This document shows, one piece after another, positions 33,816-40,882 of a stretch of DNA of 40,882 nucleotides (its first letter is position 1; each line of letters begins with the position of its first letter). The translations under genes were made by a program, and so were the position numbers. Source of the DNA: Glaciihabitans sp. (lineage in GTDB: Bacteria; Actinomycetota; Actinomycetes; Actinomycetales; Microbacteriaceae); the NCBI GenBank assembly GCA_025464095.1, contig JAODMF010000009.1:1-40882 (forward strand). The letters run 5' to 3'. The notes beneath the pieces are model-generated. The model ran no database searches, had not been told where the DNA came from, and saw only the letters and a program-made list of their open reading frames with translations.

Positions 33816-34376
33816 ATGACAACACAACCTCCCGTCGACAACTCTCGGAACTCCGCACCGGCCGCGGCCCCGAAGAAGAAGTCGGCCGCCCGCTACATCA
33901 CTCCCGCTCTCGCGCTGGTCGCGGCCATCGGTCTCGGCCTGTTCGGTGGAGTGCTCATCGGCCAGAACACGGCCAGCGCTTCAGCCGGCGCGGGTGCCCG
34001 CGGCGGATTCGGCGGCGGCCTCCCCGGACAGGAAGGCGTTCCCGGCGGTGCCGGCGGTGCCGCTGGTGGTGCCGGTGGTGCCGGCGCCCGCGGCGGATTC
34101 ACCTCGGGAACGGTCACCGCGGTCAGCGGCAACACTGTCACCCTGACGACGACCGCTGGCACAACGGTCACGGTTACAACCACCGGCACCACGGCGGTTA
34201 CGAAGAGCACCAAGGCAGCGGTTTCCGACATTGCTGCCGGTGACACCGTGCGCGTGGTCGGTACGGCGAGCGGCACCAACAAGGTGACCGCGACGACGAT
34301 CACCGATGGCGAACTCGGCGGATTCCCCGGCGGCGGCGCTCCCGGCCAGGGCGGCGGAGCGGTCGGCGGTAACTAG
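33816..34376 (+). CDS. Gly-rich membrane-anchored protein with DUF5666-like domain
   Basis: A 186-residue accessory protein. A positively charged start (about 1-28) precedes one membrane helix (about 30-50, ITPALALVAAIGLGLFGGVLIG). Outside comes a Gly/Ala-rich stretch (GARGGFGGGLPGQEGVPGG, then GGAGG repeats), a small beta domain (SGTVTAVSGNTVTLTTTAGT through DIAAGDTVRVVGTASG) like DUF5666, and a Gly-rich end (GGFPGGGAPGQGGG). It is the last gene of the exporter operon with a ribosome site AAGAGAAAG. Its stop overlaps the convergent TetR stop in the tetranucleotide CTAG. The function is unknown; a wall-side partner of the exporter is plausible. Confidence 0.8.
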   Translation: MTTQPPVDNSRNSAPAAAPKKKSAARYITPALALVAAIGLGLFGGVLIGQNTASASAGAGARGGFGGGLPGQEGVPGGAGGAAGGAGGAGARGGFTSGTVTAVSGNTVTLTTTAGTTVTVTTTGTTAVTKSTKAAVSDIAAGDTVRVVGTASGTNKVTATTITDGELGGFPGGGAPGQGGGAVGGN

Positions 34377-34936
34377 CGGTAAAGCGGAAGCGCGGCGACG
34401 AACGCCTCCACCAGGCGGTCAAAGCTGCGGTCGACGGCTTCGGGCATCCCGAAGCCGTCGGCCAACTCCAGGGCAACAAAGCCGTGCAGCACGGACCGCA
34501 GTCCTCGCGTGGCGTCGACCGCATCGCTTCCCCCCAGATCGAAGGCCGCCAGTGCCGCGAACACCACCTCGGTGGCCGCGGCGCTGGCGGCTTCGTCGTC
34601 AGTGTCGCCGGGCTGGGGCGCACGTACCGTGGCTGCGTAGCGGCCGGGATGCGCGAGCGCCCAGGAGCGCAGGGCGTGGGCCATGCCGGTGATGGCATCC
34701 GGCCCGCTTTTTCCGTCGGCTGCCCCGTGCAGTACGACCGCGAGCTCGCGCTTGGCGCTGACCGCGATGTCGCGCTGCAGGCGTGGCAGCCCCTCGATGT
34801 GCTTGTACAGGCTCGGGATGCGAATGCCCAGCTTGTCCGCGATGGCCGAGAGCGTGAGGCCCTCCAGCCCGACCACGTCGACGAGCACCTCCGCCTCGTC
34901 GAGGATTCGTGCCGGGGTGACGCCGGCTCTAGGCAT
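34373..34936 (-). CDS. TetR-family transcriptional regulator (WHG-type C-terminus)
   Basis: A 187-residue TetR regulator. The N-terminal helix-turn-helix spans about residues 8-52 (ARILDEAEVLVDVVGLEGLTLSAIADKLGIRIPSLYKHIEGL). The ligand domain carries RSVLHGFVALELADGFGMPEAVDRSFDRLVEAF, typical of the WHG subfamily. It is the second gene of a two-gene operon, overlapping the end of the alpha/beta hydrolase gene by eight bases. A perfect 16-base palindrome upstream of that operon is its likely operator, so it probably represses the hydrolase and itself. It could also affect the convergent exporter, but nothing in the sequence shows that. Confidence 0.9.
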   Translation of the reverse strand: MPRAGVTPARILDEAEVLVDVVGLEGLTLSAIADKLGIRIPSLYKHIEGLPRLQRDIAVSAKRELAVVLHGAADGKSGPDAITGMAHALRSWALAHPGRYAATVRAPQPGDTDDEAASAAATEVVFAALAAFDLGGSDAVDATRGLRSVLHGFVALELADGFGMPEAVDRSFDRLVEAFVAALPLYR

Positions 34937-35729
34937 TGCGGGTCGCCCGCGTCACGAAGTCGACCAGCACCGGGTTGACGATGTCCGGCCTCTGGGCGTG
35001 CGGATAGTGCCCCGCCTGCGGCACCATGAGCAGCTCGCCGTGCAGCGTGTCCCTGATCCACTGCGCTTCGTCTGCCGGCTTCGCAAAGTCCGGGTCGGAG
35101 TCTCCCATCACCACAAGGGTCGGGACCGTGATGGTCGACACGCGCGGCTCGATCGGCCTATGGCTGGTGCGGGACGTGCGGGAGAACGCTCGTGCGTGGC
35201 CGGGGAGTGCCATGGCGGCCTGCACCGAGGCGAGGTACGCGGGGAGGTCGGGAGGCTGCACCCCTGCGTACAGCGTGGGCAGGTACGCGCCCCACACGCG
35301 CCGCGCCCACGGGGGAGCGGTGAGGATGCGCATGGCCAGCGCCAGCACGGGATTCAGCCTCGGTTGCCGCACAAACGGTCCGACGAGGGCGAGCGCGCTG
35401 ACCAGCTCCGGCCGCTCCGACGCTGCCCAGACGGCAGCTCCGGCCGACATCGAATTGCCGACAAGAACGGCCGGGGCGCCCAGGTGCTCGACGAGGGCGA
35501 TCATGTCGGATGCGGCCGCGAGGTCGTCGTAGGAGGTGAACGTGGTATCGCTCTCGCCATGGCCGCGGAGGTCGAAGGTCGCAACGCGGAACCCGGCTCC
35601 GAGCAGTGCGGGAACGGTGAAGCGCCAGGTCGTTCGAAGATCCCCCATGCCCGGGCCCATGACGACCAGCGGGCCGGAGCCCCACACTTCGTAGGCGATG
35701 CGCCCCTCGGCGGTGGTAAGAAATTGCAC
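34929..35729 (-). CDS. Alpha/beta-fold hydrolase
   Basis: A 266-residue alpha/beta hydrolase. The order is typical: strand and oxyanion part YEVWGSGPLVVMGPGMGDLRTTWRF, then FDLRGHGESD, nucleophile elbow GNSMSAG (Ser near 100), acid in LVVMGDSDPDF and His in QAGHYPHAQRPD. Members hydrolyse esters, lactones or C-C bonds; the substrate is unknown. I start at GTG 35729 because GGGAG lies six bases upstream; the frame is open further to 35798, but that part runs through the operator. It forms an operon with the TetR gene, whose effector may be the hydrolase substrate. Confidence 0.86.
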   Translation of the reverse strand: MQFLTTAEGRIAYEVWGSGPLVVMGPGMGDLRTTWRFTVPALLGAGFRVATFDLRGHGESDTTFTSYDDLAAASDMIALVEHLGAPAVLVGNSMSAGAAVWAASERPELVSALALVGPFVRQPRLNPVLALAMRILTAPPWARRVWGAYLPTLYAGVQPPDLPAYLASVQAAMALPGHARAFSRTSRTSHRPIEPRVSTITVPTLVVMGDSDPDFAKPADEAQWIRDTLHGELLMVPQAGHYPHAQRPDIVNPVLVDFVTRATRNA

Positions 35730-35776
35730 GACTGGCTCCCGGACCGTGGATGTTCGTAGGTCTCTGGCTACAGTAG

Positions 35777-35792
35777 TTAGCCACGTGGCTAA
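35777..35792. promoter_or_regulatory. Perfect palindromic operator of the hydrolase-tetR operon
   Basis: TTAGCCACGTGGCTAA is a perfect 16-base palindrome. On the minus strand TTGCTA lies directly upstream and TACTGT follows 17 bases after it, so the palindrome sits between -35 and -10. This is the classic place for a TetR-type repressor. The stretch 35730-35967 contains no gene; beyond the operator it holds only the upstream region of the plus-strand gene at 35968, with AAGGAG as its ribosome site. Confidence 0.7.
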
Positions 35793-35967
35793 TAGCAATA
35801 GCTTTATAGAATTCTCGCCGCAGAACGACGTGAATCGCCGTCACTGTCAAGCCCCCCGCGCGAAATTCCCGGGCGATTGCTGCCAGAGGCCGCGGGCTGG
35901 TTATGCTGCATTCTCAGACCGCAGCTAGCATCCGCAGCACTGCGTCTATTGGGGAAGGAGCAGGGCT

Positions 35968-36297
35968 GTGGGAAAGCTCGTCTATGGCGACGCGCACCTG
36001 ACGATCGAGTTCGAGGACCGAGTGCTGGCGCACCTCCAGCTGGTGATCGGCTCGAAGCTTCGCCGTGGAGAAGGATTTTTCTTCTCCTGGCGCGACGACC
36101 CCGCTGTCGGTGATGGGCGCAGCAGCATCTGGCTGCAGACGTCGATGCCGCTGTACTTCTCGTACTCGTCCGCCGGTCGGGTGACGATCAATCGCGCGTG
36201 GCTCGAGGAACTCACCAAATCGGCGAACGCCCCACAGGGTCTCTTCCTGCTGGATGAGCCGGGCGAAGAAACCCCGAGGCCCAAGTCATACGTCTGA
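35968..36297 (+). CDS. Small DUF7882-type protein, function unknown
   Basis: A 109-residue soluble protein: MGKLVYGDAHLTIEFEDRVL, HLQLVIGSKLRRGEGFFFSW, then GDGRSSIWLQTSMPLYFSYS and an acidic-Pro tail (DEPGEETPRP). It resembles a small family seen in Microbacteriaceae genomes, sometimes mislabelled ATP-dependent DNA ligase; no ligase motif is present. The GTG start has AAGGAG seven bases upstream. It converges on the next small gene with only three bases between the stops. Confidence 0.75.
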   Translation: MGKLVYGDAHLTIEFEDRVLAHLQLVIGSKLRRGEGFFFSWRDDPAVGDGRSSIWLQTSMPLYFSYSSAGRVTINRAWLEELTKSANAPQGLFLLDEPGEETPRPKSYV

Positions 36298-36300
36298 TCG

Positions 36301-36636
36301 CTACATGAAGTCGTAGCCGTTGGTCGATGAGAAGTCCCCCTGTTGCACGCTGACTGTCGCGCGGGGCTGAAAAGCGCGGGTTCGCTGCTCGATCGACTGG
36401 ACGTTGACCGCGTCGTCCAGATCGGCGTGGTCCCGCCCATCCGGCACCGCGAACAACTGGCTCGACGGCCCGATCAGCATCCACGACTCCCCCACTTCAC
36501 CGTCGTCGAGCATCGCCCGGAACGACACGACATCCGCAGCATCAGCATTGGCGAGCACGCGCGCGTAGTGCATCAGCGCGCCACTCAACTCGTCTCCGAC
36601 CACCACGTACCCACCCGCGTAGTACAGCTTCATCAT
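36301..36636 (-). CDS. Small hypothetical protein
   Basis: A 111-residue soluble protein beginning MMKLYYAGGYVVVGDELSGA. It has a mixed alpha/beta composition with many Asp and Val and a Ser/Gln-rich end (FQPRATVSVQQGDFSSTNGY). I do not recognise a family. GGAG lies just before the doubled ATG (36636 or 36633); an in-frame ATG at 36708 has no ribosome site and would add Arg-rich sequence. It lies between two other small uncharacterised genes. Confidence 0.6.
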   Translation of the reverse strand: MMKLYYAGGYVVVGDELSGALMHYARVLANADAADVVSFRAMLDDGEVGESWMLIGPSSQLFAVPDGRDHADLDDAVNVQSIEQRTRAFQPRATVSVQQGDFSSTNGYDFM

Positions 36637-36780
36637 TTCTCCACCCTCCCCGCGGCCCCGGACCCTGGCTAGACCCTTGCGGCTCGGCGATGGGCAGCGT
36701 AGGAACACTGGATGCCGTCACCGGTTCGACGTACTATCGGTACCTGCAGGGCCGGCTGCTCCGTCGCTACTTGGAGCACC

Positions 36781-37092
36781 ATGCATCACCAGACCGAGGA
36801 TGGCGTCGCCGCCCAGGCGCGCGCACGCGCGGGGTACGACCGTGGGTGGCACCCGATTCTGGCCGCGGTCGAGATTGAGCCCGGCTTCTGGCGCATGCTC
36901 TCCGACGACACGGTCTACGGGGAAGTGCGGATGGTGCGCCGCGGCCCCGAGGTCGGCTACCGCGCCACCGCCGGCAGCGGCGAGCTCGTGGGCTACTTTC
37001 GCACGCTGAGGTCCGCGGCGATGGCCGTGCACCGGCGCTTCCTGCGGGCCCACGGCGCCGGTGAGTTCCAGGGCTACCCCACGCTGCACTGA
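36781..37092 (+). CDS. Small hypothetical protein
   Basis: A 103-residue soluble protein: MHHQTEDGVAAQARARAGYD, WHPILAAVEIEPGFWRMLSD, then EVRMVRRGPEVGYRATAG and a basic helix (LRSAAMAVHRRFLRAHG). I do not recognise the family. The ATG at 36781 follows TTGGAGCACC, a good ribosome site; upstream in-frame codons are not supported. It ends 29 bases before the monooxygenase gene and may be co-transcribed with it. Confidence 0.65.
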   Translation: MHHQTEDGVAAQARARAGYDRGWHPILAAVEIEPGFWRMLSDDTVYGEVRMVRRGPEVGYRATAGSGELVGYFRTLRSAAMAVHRRFLRAHGAGEFQGYPTLH

Positions 37093-37121
37093 TCCTCCGC
37101 CGCGCGAGTAGCCTGTGCCTC

Positions 37122-38573
37122 GTGACCACCGCTGTTCGCGTCGTGATAGTCGGAGCCGGATTCGCCGGCATCGCCATGGGCGTGCGCCTCACCCAGCGCG
37201 GCATGACCGACTTCGTGATTCTCGAGCGCGCGGGCGAGGTCGGCGGAACCTGGCGCGACAATACCTACCCGGGTGCGGCCTGCGACATCCGCAGCGACCT
37301 CTATTCGTTCTCCTTCGCCCCCAACCCCGACTGGCAGTACAGCTACGGGCGCCAGGCGGAGATCCTCGACTACCTTCGTGCGACCGCCGATCGCTTTGAG
37401 CTGCGCCCGCACATCCGGTTCGGCACGGAGTTCACCGGCGCACAGTGGGACGGCGCGGCGTGGCAGGTAACGACCTCGGGCGATTCTTTCACCGCATCCG
37501 TTCTCATCTCGGGCCACGGCCCGCTGGTTGAGCCGGTGTGGCCGGCAATACCCGGGCTCGAGACCTTTGCCGGAGCGGCATTCCACTCGGCGCGCTGGGA
37601 CCACGACGTGGACCTGGCCGGCAAACGAATCGCCGTGATCGGAACTGGGGCATCCGCGATCCAGTTCGTTCCGGAGCTGCAGAAGATCGCCGGGCACCTG
37701 ACGGTGTTCCAGCGGACCCCGCCCTGGATCCTCGCACGCGGCGACAAGCCGACAACGGCGCGCCGGCGGCGGCTGTTCCGTCGCTTCCCCGCGCTGCAGC
37801 GCGCCGCCAGATGGTTCGCGTTCACATCGAACGAGGTGAAGTTCGCCGGATTCCGATTCCGGCCGATTGGAGCGGTCACGCAGCTGGTCTCCCGATCATT
37901 CCTGCGGTCGAAGATCACCGACCCGGTGCTGCGGTCGAAGCTCACGCCCGATTACCGCATCGGCTGCAAGCGCGTGCTCCTCTCGGATTCGTTCTACCCG
38001 GCCATCGCGCAGCCGAACGTCACCCTCGTTCCCGATGCTGCGGTCGAGATTGCCGGTAGTACGATCACCGCCGCGGACGGCGAGCGCAGGGAGTTCGACG
38101 TGCTCATCTGTGGCACCGGCTTCAACGCGACCGCGCCGTCCATTGCCCGTTTCATTCGAGACGCCGACGGCAGCTCCCTCGCCTCCCGGTGGTCGCCCCA
38201 CATGGCTGCCCTGCGCGGAACGACAGTCGCCGGCTTCCCCAACCTGTTCCTGCTCATCGGACCGAACACGGCGCTCAGCCACAACAGCATGATCTACATG
38301 ATCGAGGCCCAGGTCGCGTACGTCGTGCAGGCGTTCGACCTGCTGGATGCCGGAACCCGCGTGATCGAGGCCAGGGAGGACGCCGAGCACCGCTACAACG
38401 AGAAGCTGCAGCGCGAATTCGGACCGTCCGTGTGGATGGCGGGCGGATGCACGAGCTACTACATCGATGCTGCTGGCCGAAACACGGCCCTCTGGCCGCA
38501 TCTCGCTCGCACCTTCGCGCGGGCGGTTCGACGGTTCGACACCGCCGAATACGAGCTCACGACCGCCCGGTGA
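37122..38573 (+). CDS. Flavin-containing monooxygenase, Baeyer-Villiger type
   Basis: A 483-residue FAD/NADPH monooxygenase. The FAD-binding motif GAGFAG is at residues 11-16, followed by EVGGTWRDNTYPGAACD, a hallmark of these enzymes. The Baeyer-Villiger fingerprint FxGxxxHxxxW is present (FAGAAFHSARW, near 149-159) and directly precedes the NADPH-binding motif GTGASA. The C-terminal FAD part is LICGTGFNAT. Such enzymes insert oxygen into ketones or oxidise heteroatoms; the substrate is unknown. The GTG start is the first in frame. The last 17 bases overlap the convergent IclR gene. There is no clear link to histidine breakdown next door. Confidence 0.9.
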   Translation: MTTAVRVVIVGAGFAGIAMGVRLTQRGMTDFVILERAGEVGGTWRDNTYPGAACDIRSDLYSFSFAPNPDWQYSYGRQAEILDYLRATADRFELRPHIRFGTEFTGAQWDGAAWQVTTSGDSFTASVLISGHGPLVEPVWPAIPGLETFAGAAFHSARWDHDVDLAGKRIAVIGTGASAIQFVPELQKIAGHLTVFQRTPPWILARGDKPTTARRRRLFRRFPALQRAARWFAFTSNEVKFAGFRFRPIGAVTQLVSRSFLRSKITDPVLRSKLTPDYRIGCKRVLLSDSFYPAIAQPNVTLVPDAAVEIAGSTITAADGERREFDVLICGTGFNATAPSIARFIRDADGSSLASRWSPHMAALRGTTVAGFPNLFLLIGPNTALSHNSMIYMIEAQVAYVVQAFDLLDAGTRVIEAREDAEHRYNEKLQREFGPSVWMAGGCTSYYIDAAGRNTALWPHLARTFARAVRRFDTAEYELTTAR

Positions 38574-39324
38574 ACCTCGCCCCGAGCGCGTCGGCGGTGG
38601 CCGCGACGGCCGGGCCGAGCAGGTCGAAGGCCGCGGCATCCGCACCGGGAAGGCGGAAGGTCAGGCCGACGCCCGCAACCGGGTAGCCGTTGTGGTCAAG
38701 TGCGGCAGCGCCGACGGACGCGTAGTCGGCCATCACATCGCCGTTCTCGAGGGCCCAGCCGCGAGCGCGGGTGTCGGCGAGCATCCGGTCCAGTTCGGCC
38801 AGGCTGGACGGTCCCGGACCCTGGCGGCGGATCAGCGACTCCCGACTCGGATACAGCGCGCGCACCTGCTGGGTGCCCAGCCTCGAGAGCACCGCCCGAC
38901 CGGTCGCCGTGAGGTGAGCCGGCAGGCGCACCCCGACGTTCGAGACCGTTGTGGGTGCCCGGGCACCCTGCACCTTGGCGACATAGGTCACCTCCGCGCC
39001 GCTCAGCACGGCAAGGTGCGCGACCACGGGAAGGGGAGATTCGGCAACGAGCCGCTCCATGAGCGGCGTCGCGAGCCGGCCAAGGCGTTCGGTCTGGAGC
39101 GATGCCGAACCGATCTCGACGACGAGCGCGCTCAGGCCATACGCGCGGTCTTCCGGGTAGTGCACGACGAACCCCTCATCCATCATCACGTGCACGAGCT
39201 GGTAGACCGACGAGCGCGGCAGCCCGAGGTCACGCGCGAGAGTGGAGGCGCGCACCGGCCCCGCGTGCGCGGCCAGGTAGCGCAGCACGGCGAGGGTGTT
39301 GCGTGCGGCGGGGATTCGTGGCAT
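38557..39324 (-). CDS. hutR: IclR-family regulator, probable histidine-utilisation regulator HutR
   Basis: A 255-residue IclR regulator: winged helix at the N-terminus (about 5-65, PAARNTLAVLRYLAAHAGPV, LPRSSVYQLVHVMMDEGF) and effector domain after it (TATGRAVLSRL, LENGDVMADYASVGAAALD, PVAGVGLTFRLPG). It is divergent from hutH, with a perfect inverted repeat between them that matches 12 of 14 positions of the HutR site I recall from corynebacteria (TCTGwwATwCCAGA). HutR there activates hut genes. I therefore call it HutR; the ligand is unproven. The ATG at 39324 is used because upstream in-frame starts lie beyond the operator. Confidence 0.82.
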   Translation of the reverse strand: MPRIPAARNTLAVLRYLAAHAGPVRASTLARDLGLPRSSVYQLVHVMMDEGFVVHYPEDRAYGLSALVVEIGSASLQTERLGRLATPLMERLVAESPLPVVAHLAVLSGAEVTYVAKVQGARAPTTVSNVGVRLPAHLTATGRAVLSRLGTQQVRALYPSRESLIRRQGPGPSSLAELDRMLADTRARGWALENGDVMADYASVGAAALDHNGYPVAGVGLTFRLPGADAAAFDLLGPAVAATADALGARFTGRS

Positions 39325-39331
39325 CCGAGTC

Positions 39332-39351
39332 CTGTCTGAGATTTCAGACAG
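39332..39351. promoter_or_regulatory. HutR-like operator between hutR and hutH
   Basis: CTGTCTGA (39332-39339), spacer GATT, then TCAGACAG (39344-39351) give perfect eight-base arms. The core TCTGAGATTTCAGA agrees with the published corynebacterial HutR consensus at 12 of 14 positions, as I recall it. It lies eight bases before the hutR ATG and 52 bases before the hutH ATG, suited to control both. Confidence 0.7.
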
Positions 39352-39403
39352 TTTATCGCCGCACGGCGTCGCGGTGAGGGGTGCCCGGGCGTTCAATGAG
39401 TGC

Positions 39404-40882
39404 ATGACAACCGTGCTGGAGACCGCCGCGACCGTCTCGATCGGCGTGGGCGCGGTTCGCATCGAGGACGTCGTCGCCGTCGCGCGCCACGACGCGCGCG
39501 TCACCCTGTCGGAGGAATCACTGCTGGCCATGCGCGAGTCCCGCGCCGTAATCGAGAGCCTCGCCCAGGATCCGCTGCCGCACTACGGGGTCTCGACCGG
39601 TTTCGGTGCGCTGGCCACAAAGCAGATCCCGCTCGAACAGCGCCAGCAGCTGCAACGCTCGCTCGTGCGCAGCCACGCCGCCAGCTCCGGGGCAGAAGTC
39701 GAGCGCGAGGTGGTGCGCGCCACCATGCTGCTGCGGCTCTCGACCATGGCAACCGGCCGCACGGGCGTGCGTCCCCTTGTCGCAGAGTCGTACGCCGCCC
39801 TGCTCAACGCCGGCATCACGCCGGTGATCGGCGAGTACGGCAGCCTCGGCTGTTCCGGTGACCTCGCGCCGCTGGCCCACTGCGCGCTCGCCGTGCTGGG
39901 CGAAGGCACGGTACGAGTCGACGGCGAGCTGCTGGATGCCGCGGACGCCCTCGCCGCCGCCGGGCTCCGGCCGGTCGTGCTGCAGGAGAAGGAGGGCCTC
40001 GCCCTCATCAACGGCACCGACGGCATGCTCGGGATGCTGTGCCTCGCCATCCACGACCTCCGCCGTCTGCTCAGCACCGCCGACCTCGCCGCGGCGATGA
40101 GCGTCGAGGGACTGGCGGGAACCGACCGCGTCTTTGCCGCCGACCTGCAGGCGCTGCGCCCGCATCCGGGCCAGGCCATTTCGGCGGCGAACATGCGGGC
40201 GGTGCTCGAGGGCTCGGCCACGATCGCCAACCACGCCACGGCCGGATTCACCCGGGTGCAGGATGCCTACTCACTCCGCTGCGCGCCGCAGGTGCACGGC
40301 GCCGCGCGGGACACCATCGAGCACGCCGCCCTCGTTGCCGGCCGCGAACTCGCGAGCGCCATCGACAACCCGGTCGTGACTCTCGACGGCCGCGTCGAGT
40401 CGAACGGCAACTTCCACGGTGCCCCGATCGGCTACGTGCTCGATTTTCTCGCGATCGCCGCGGCGGATGTCGCGAGCATGAGTGAGCGCCGCACCGACCG
40501 CTTTCTCGACAAGACTCGCAACGGCGGACTGAACGCCTTCCTCGCCGACGACCCCGGGGTCGACAGCGGACACATGATCGCGCAGTACACGGCCGCCGGA
40601 ATTGTGAGTGAGCTCAAGCGGCTGGCGGTGCCAGCATCCGTCGATTCGATTCCGACCAGCGCCATGCAGGAGGACCACGTCTCGATGGGATGGAGTGCCG
40701 GCCGCAAACTGCGGCGCTCTCTCGACGGCCTGACGCGGGTGCTCGCGATCGAGCTCCTCACCGCCGCTCGCGGTCTCGAGATGCGCGGGGAGGGCGCGTC
40801 GCCCACCTCCTGTCGCGTCATCGACGCGCTCCGCCTGCGCGTGCCAGGCCCCGGGCCCGACCGCTACCTGGCGCCGGAGATC
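39404..40882 (+). CDS. hutH: Histidine ammonia-lyase (3' end beyond the window)
   Basis: The first 493 residues of an enzyme usually about 510-520 long. HutH removes ammonia from L-histidine to give urocanate, the first step of histidine breakdown. The MIO cofactor site reads SLGCSGDLAPLAH, with Cys150-Ser151-Gly152 in place of the common Ala-Ser-Gly. Other active-site parts are HYGVSTGFGAL (Tyr near 61), LVRSHAAS (His), LINGTDGML (Asn) and QDAYSLRCAPQVHGA. The reading frame is open to the last base with no stop. The ATG at 39404 lies downstream of the HutR-like operator. The remaining hut genes are expected beyond the right edge. Confidence 0.93.
   Translation, partial: MTTVLETAATVSIGVGAVRIEDVVAVARHDARVTLSEESLLAMRESRAVIESLAQDPLPHYGVSTGFGALATKQIPLEQRQQLQRSLVRSHAASSGAEVEREVVRATMLLRLSTMATGRTGVRPLVAESYAALLNAGITPVIGEYGSLGCSGDLAPLAHCALAVLGEGTVRVDGELLDAADALAAAGLRPVVLQEKEGLALINGTDGMLGMLCLAIHDLRRLLSTADLAAAMSVEGLAGTDRVFAADLQALRPHPGQAISAANMRAVLEGSATIANHATAGFTRVQDAYSLRCAPQVHGAARDTIEHAALVAGRELASAIDNPVVTLDGRVESNGNFHGAPIGYVLDFLAIAAADVASMSERRTDRFLDKTRNGGLNAFLADDPGVDSGHMIAQYTAAGIVSELKRLAVPASVDSIPTSAMQEDHVSMGWSAGRKLRRSLDGLTRVLAIELLTAARGLEMRGEGASPTSCRVIDALRLRVPGPGPDRYLAPEI

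Noticed and set aside
34484..35759. Plus-strand frames antisense to tetR and the hydrolase
   Set aside because: No recognisable domain, and the minus-strand genes have clear families and an operator.

Overview
The window is GC-rich, densely packed chromosomal DNA of an actinobacterium. RpoB is close to the mycobacterial protein in the rifampicin pocket. Several small proteins resemble families I know mainly from Microbacteriaceae: a DUF7882-type protein, a DUF4916 Nudix-like protein and Gly-rich efflux accessory proteins. Together they point to a Microbacteriaceae-like member of the Micrococcales; the genus cannot be fixed from the sequence. I see no phage, transposase, CRISPR array, tRNA or rRNA.

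Layout. (1) 1-3901, minus strand: start of rpoC, complete rpoB and its leader and promoter. The rpoC start appears to carry a one-base frameshift. (2) 3960-4521: an unusual array of GGCGGGAGTT-type repeats in both orientations. (3) 4560-7678, plus: a spermidine-synthase-like methyltransferase and two tandem PQQ-type sugar dehydrogenase paralogues. (4) 7689-14568: a divergent carbohydrate locus. Leftward are an IlvD/Edd dehydratase and two SDR dehydrogenases. Rightward are an FAH-family hydrolase, a zinc dehydrogenase, an IclR regulator and an SMP-30 lactonase. The set fits non-phosphorylating oxidation of a sugar through lactone, acid, 2-keto-3-deoxy acid and diketo acid; the substrate is unknown. 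(5) 14606-20823: small housekeeping or unknown genes (TPR, SprT-like, SRPBCC/CGNR divergent pair, DUF427, DUF1684, DEAD-box helicase, DUF4916, esterase). (6) 20849-28114: Lhr helicase, a gamma-glutamyltransferase-like protein and an Nei/Fpg glycosylase, the last two tightly coupled. (7) 28192-30444: a tandem duplication that captured the 3' end of a membrane protein gene, then that gene, its ECF sigma factor partner and another membrane protein. (8) 30551-34376: MacA/MacB-like export operon ending in a Gly-rich DUF5666-like protein. (9) 34373-35792: alpha/beta hydrolase-TetR operon with a perfect palindromic operator. (10) 35968-37092: three small uncharacterised genes. (11) 37122-40882: Baeyer-Villiger-type monooxygenase, an IclR regulator best read as HutR, and histidine ammonia-lyase hutH, cut by the window end.

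Regulation can be read at several points: a HutR-like operator between hutR and hutH, a palindrome spanning both start codons of the SRPBCC/CGNR pair, a TetR palindrome between -35 and -10, and an ECF-like promoter in front of the sigma gene. The first three sit where autoregulation would be expected. No single wholly new defence-type system is evident. The most unusual items are the repeat array upstream of rpoB, the divergent leaderless operator of the CGNR pair, the duplicated 3' end at 28.2-28.6 kb, and the three-component exporter whose extracytoplasmic parts share Gly-Phe-Gly runs.
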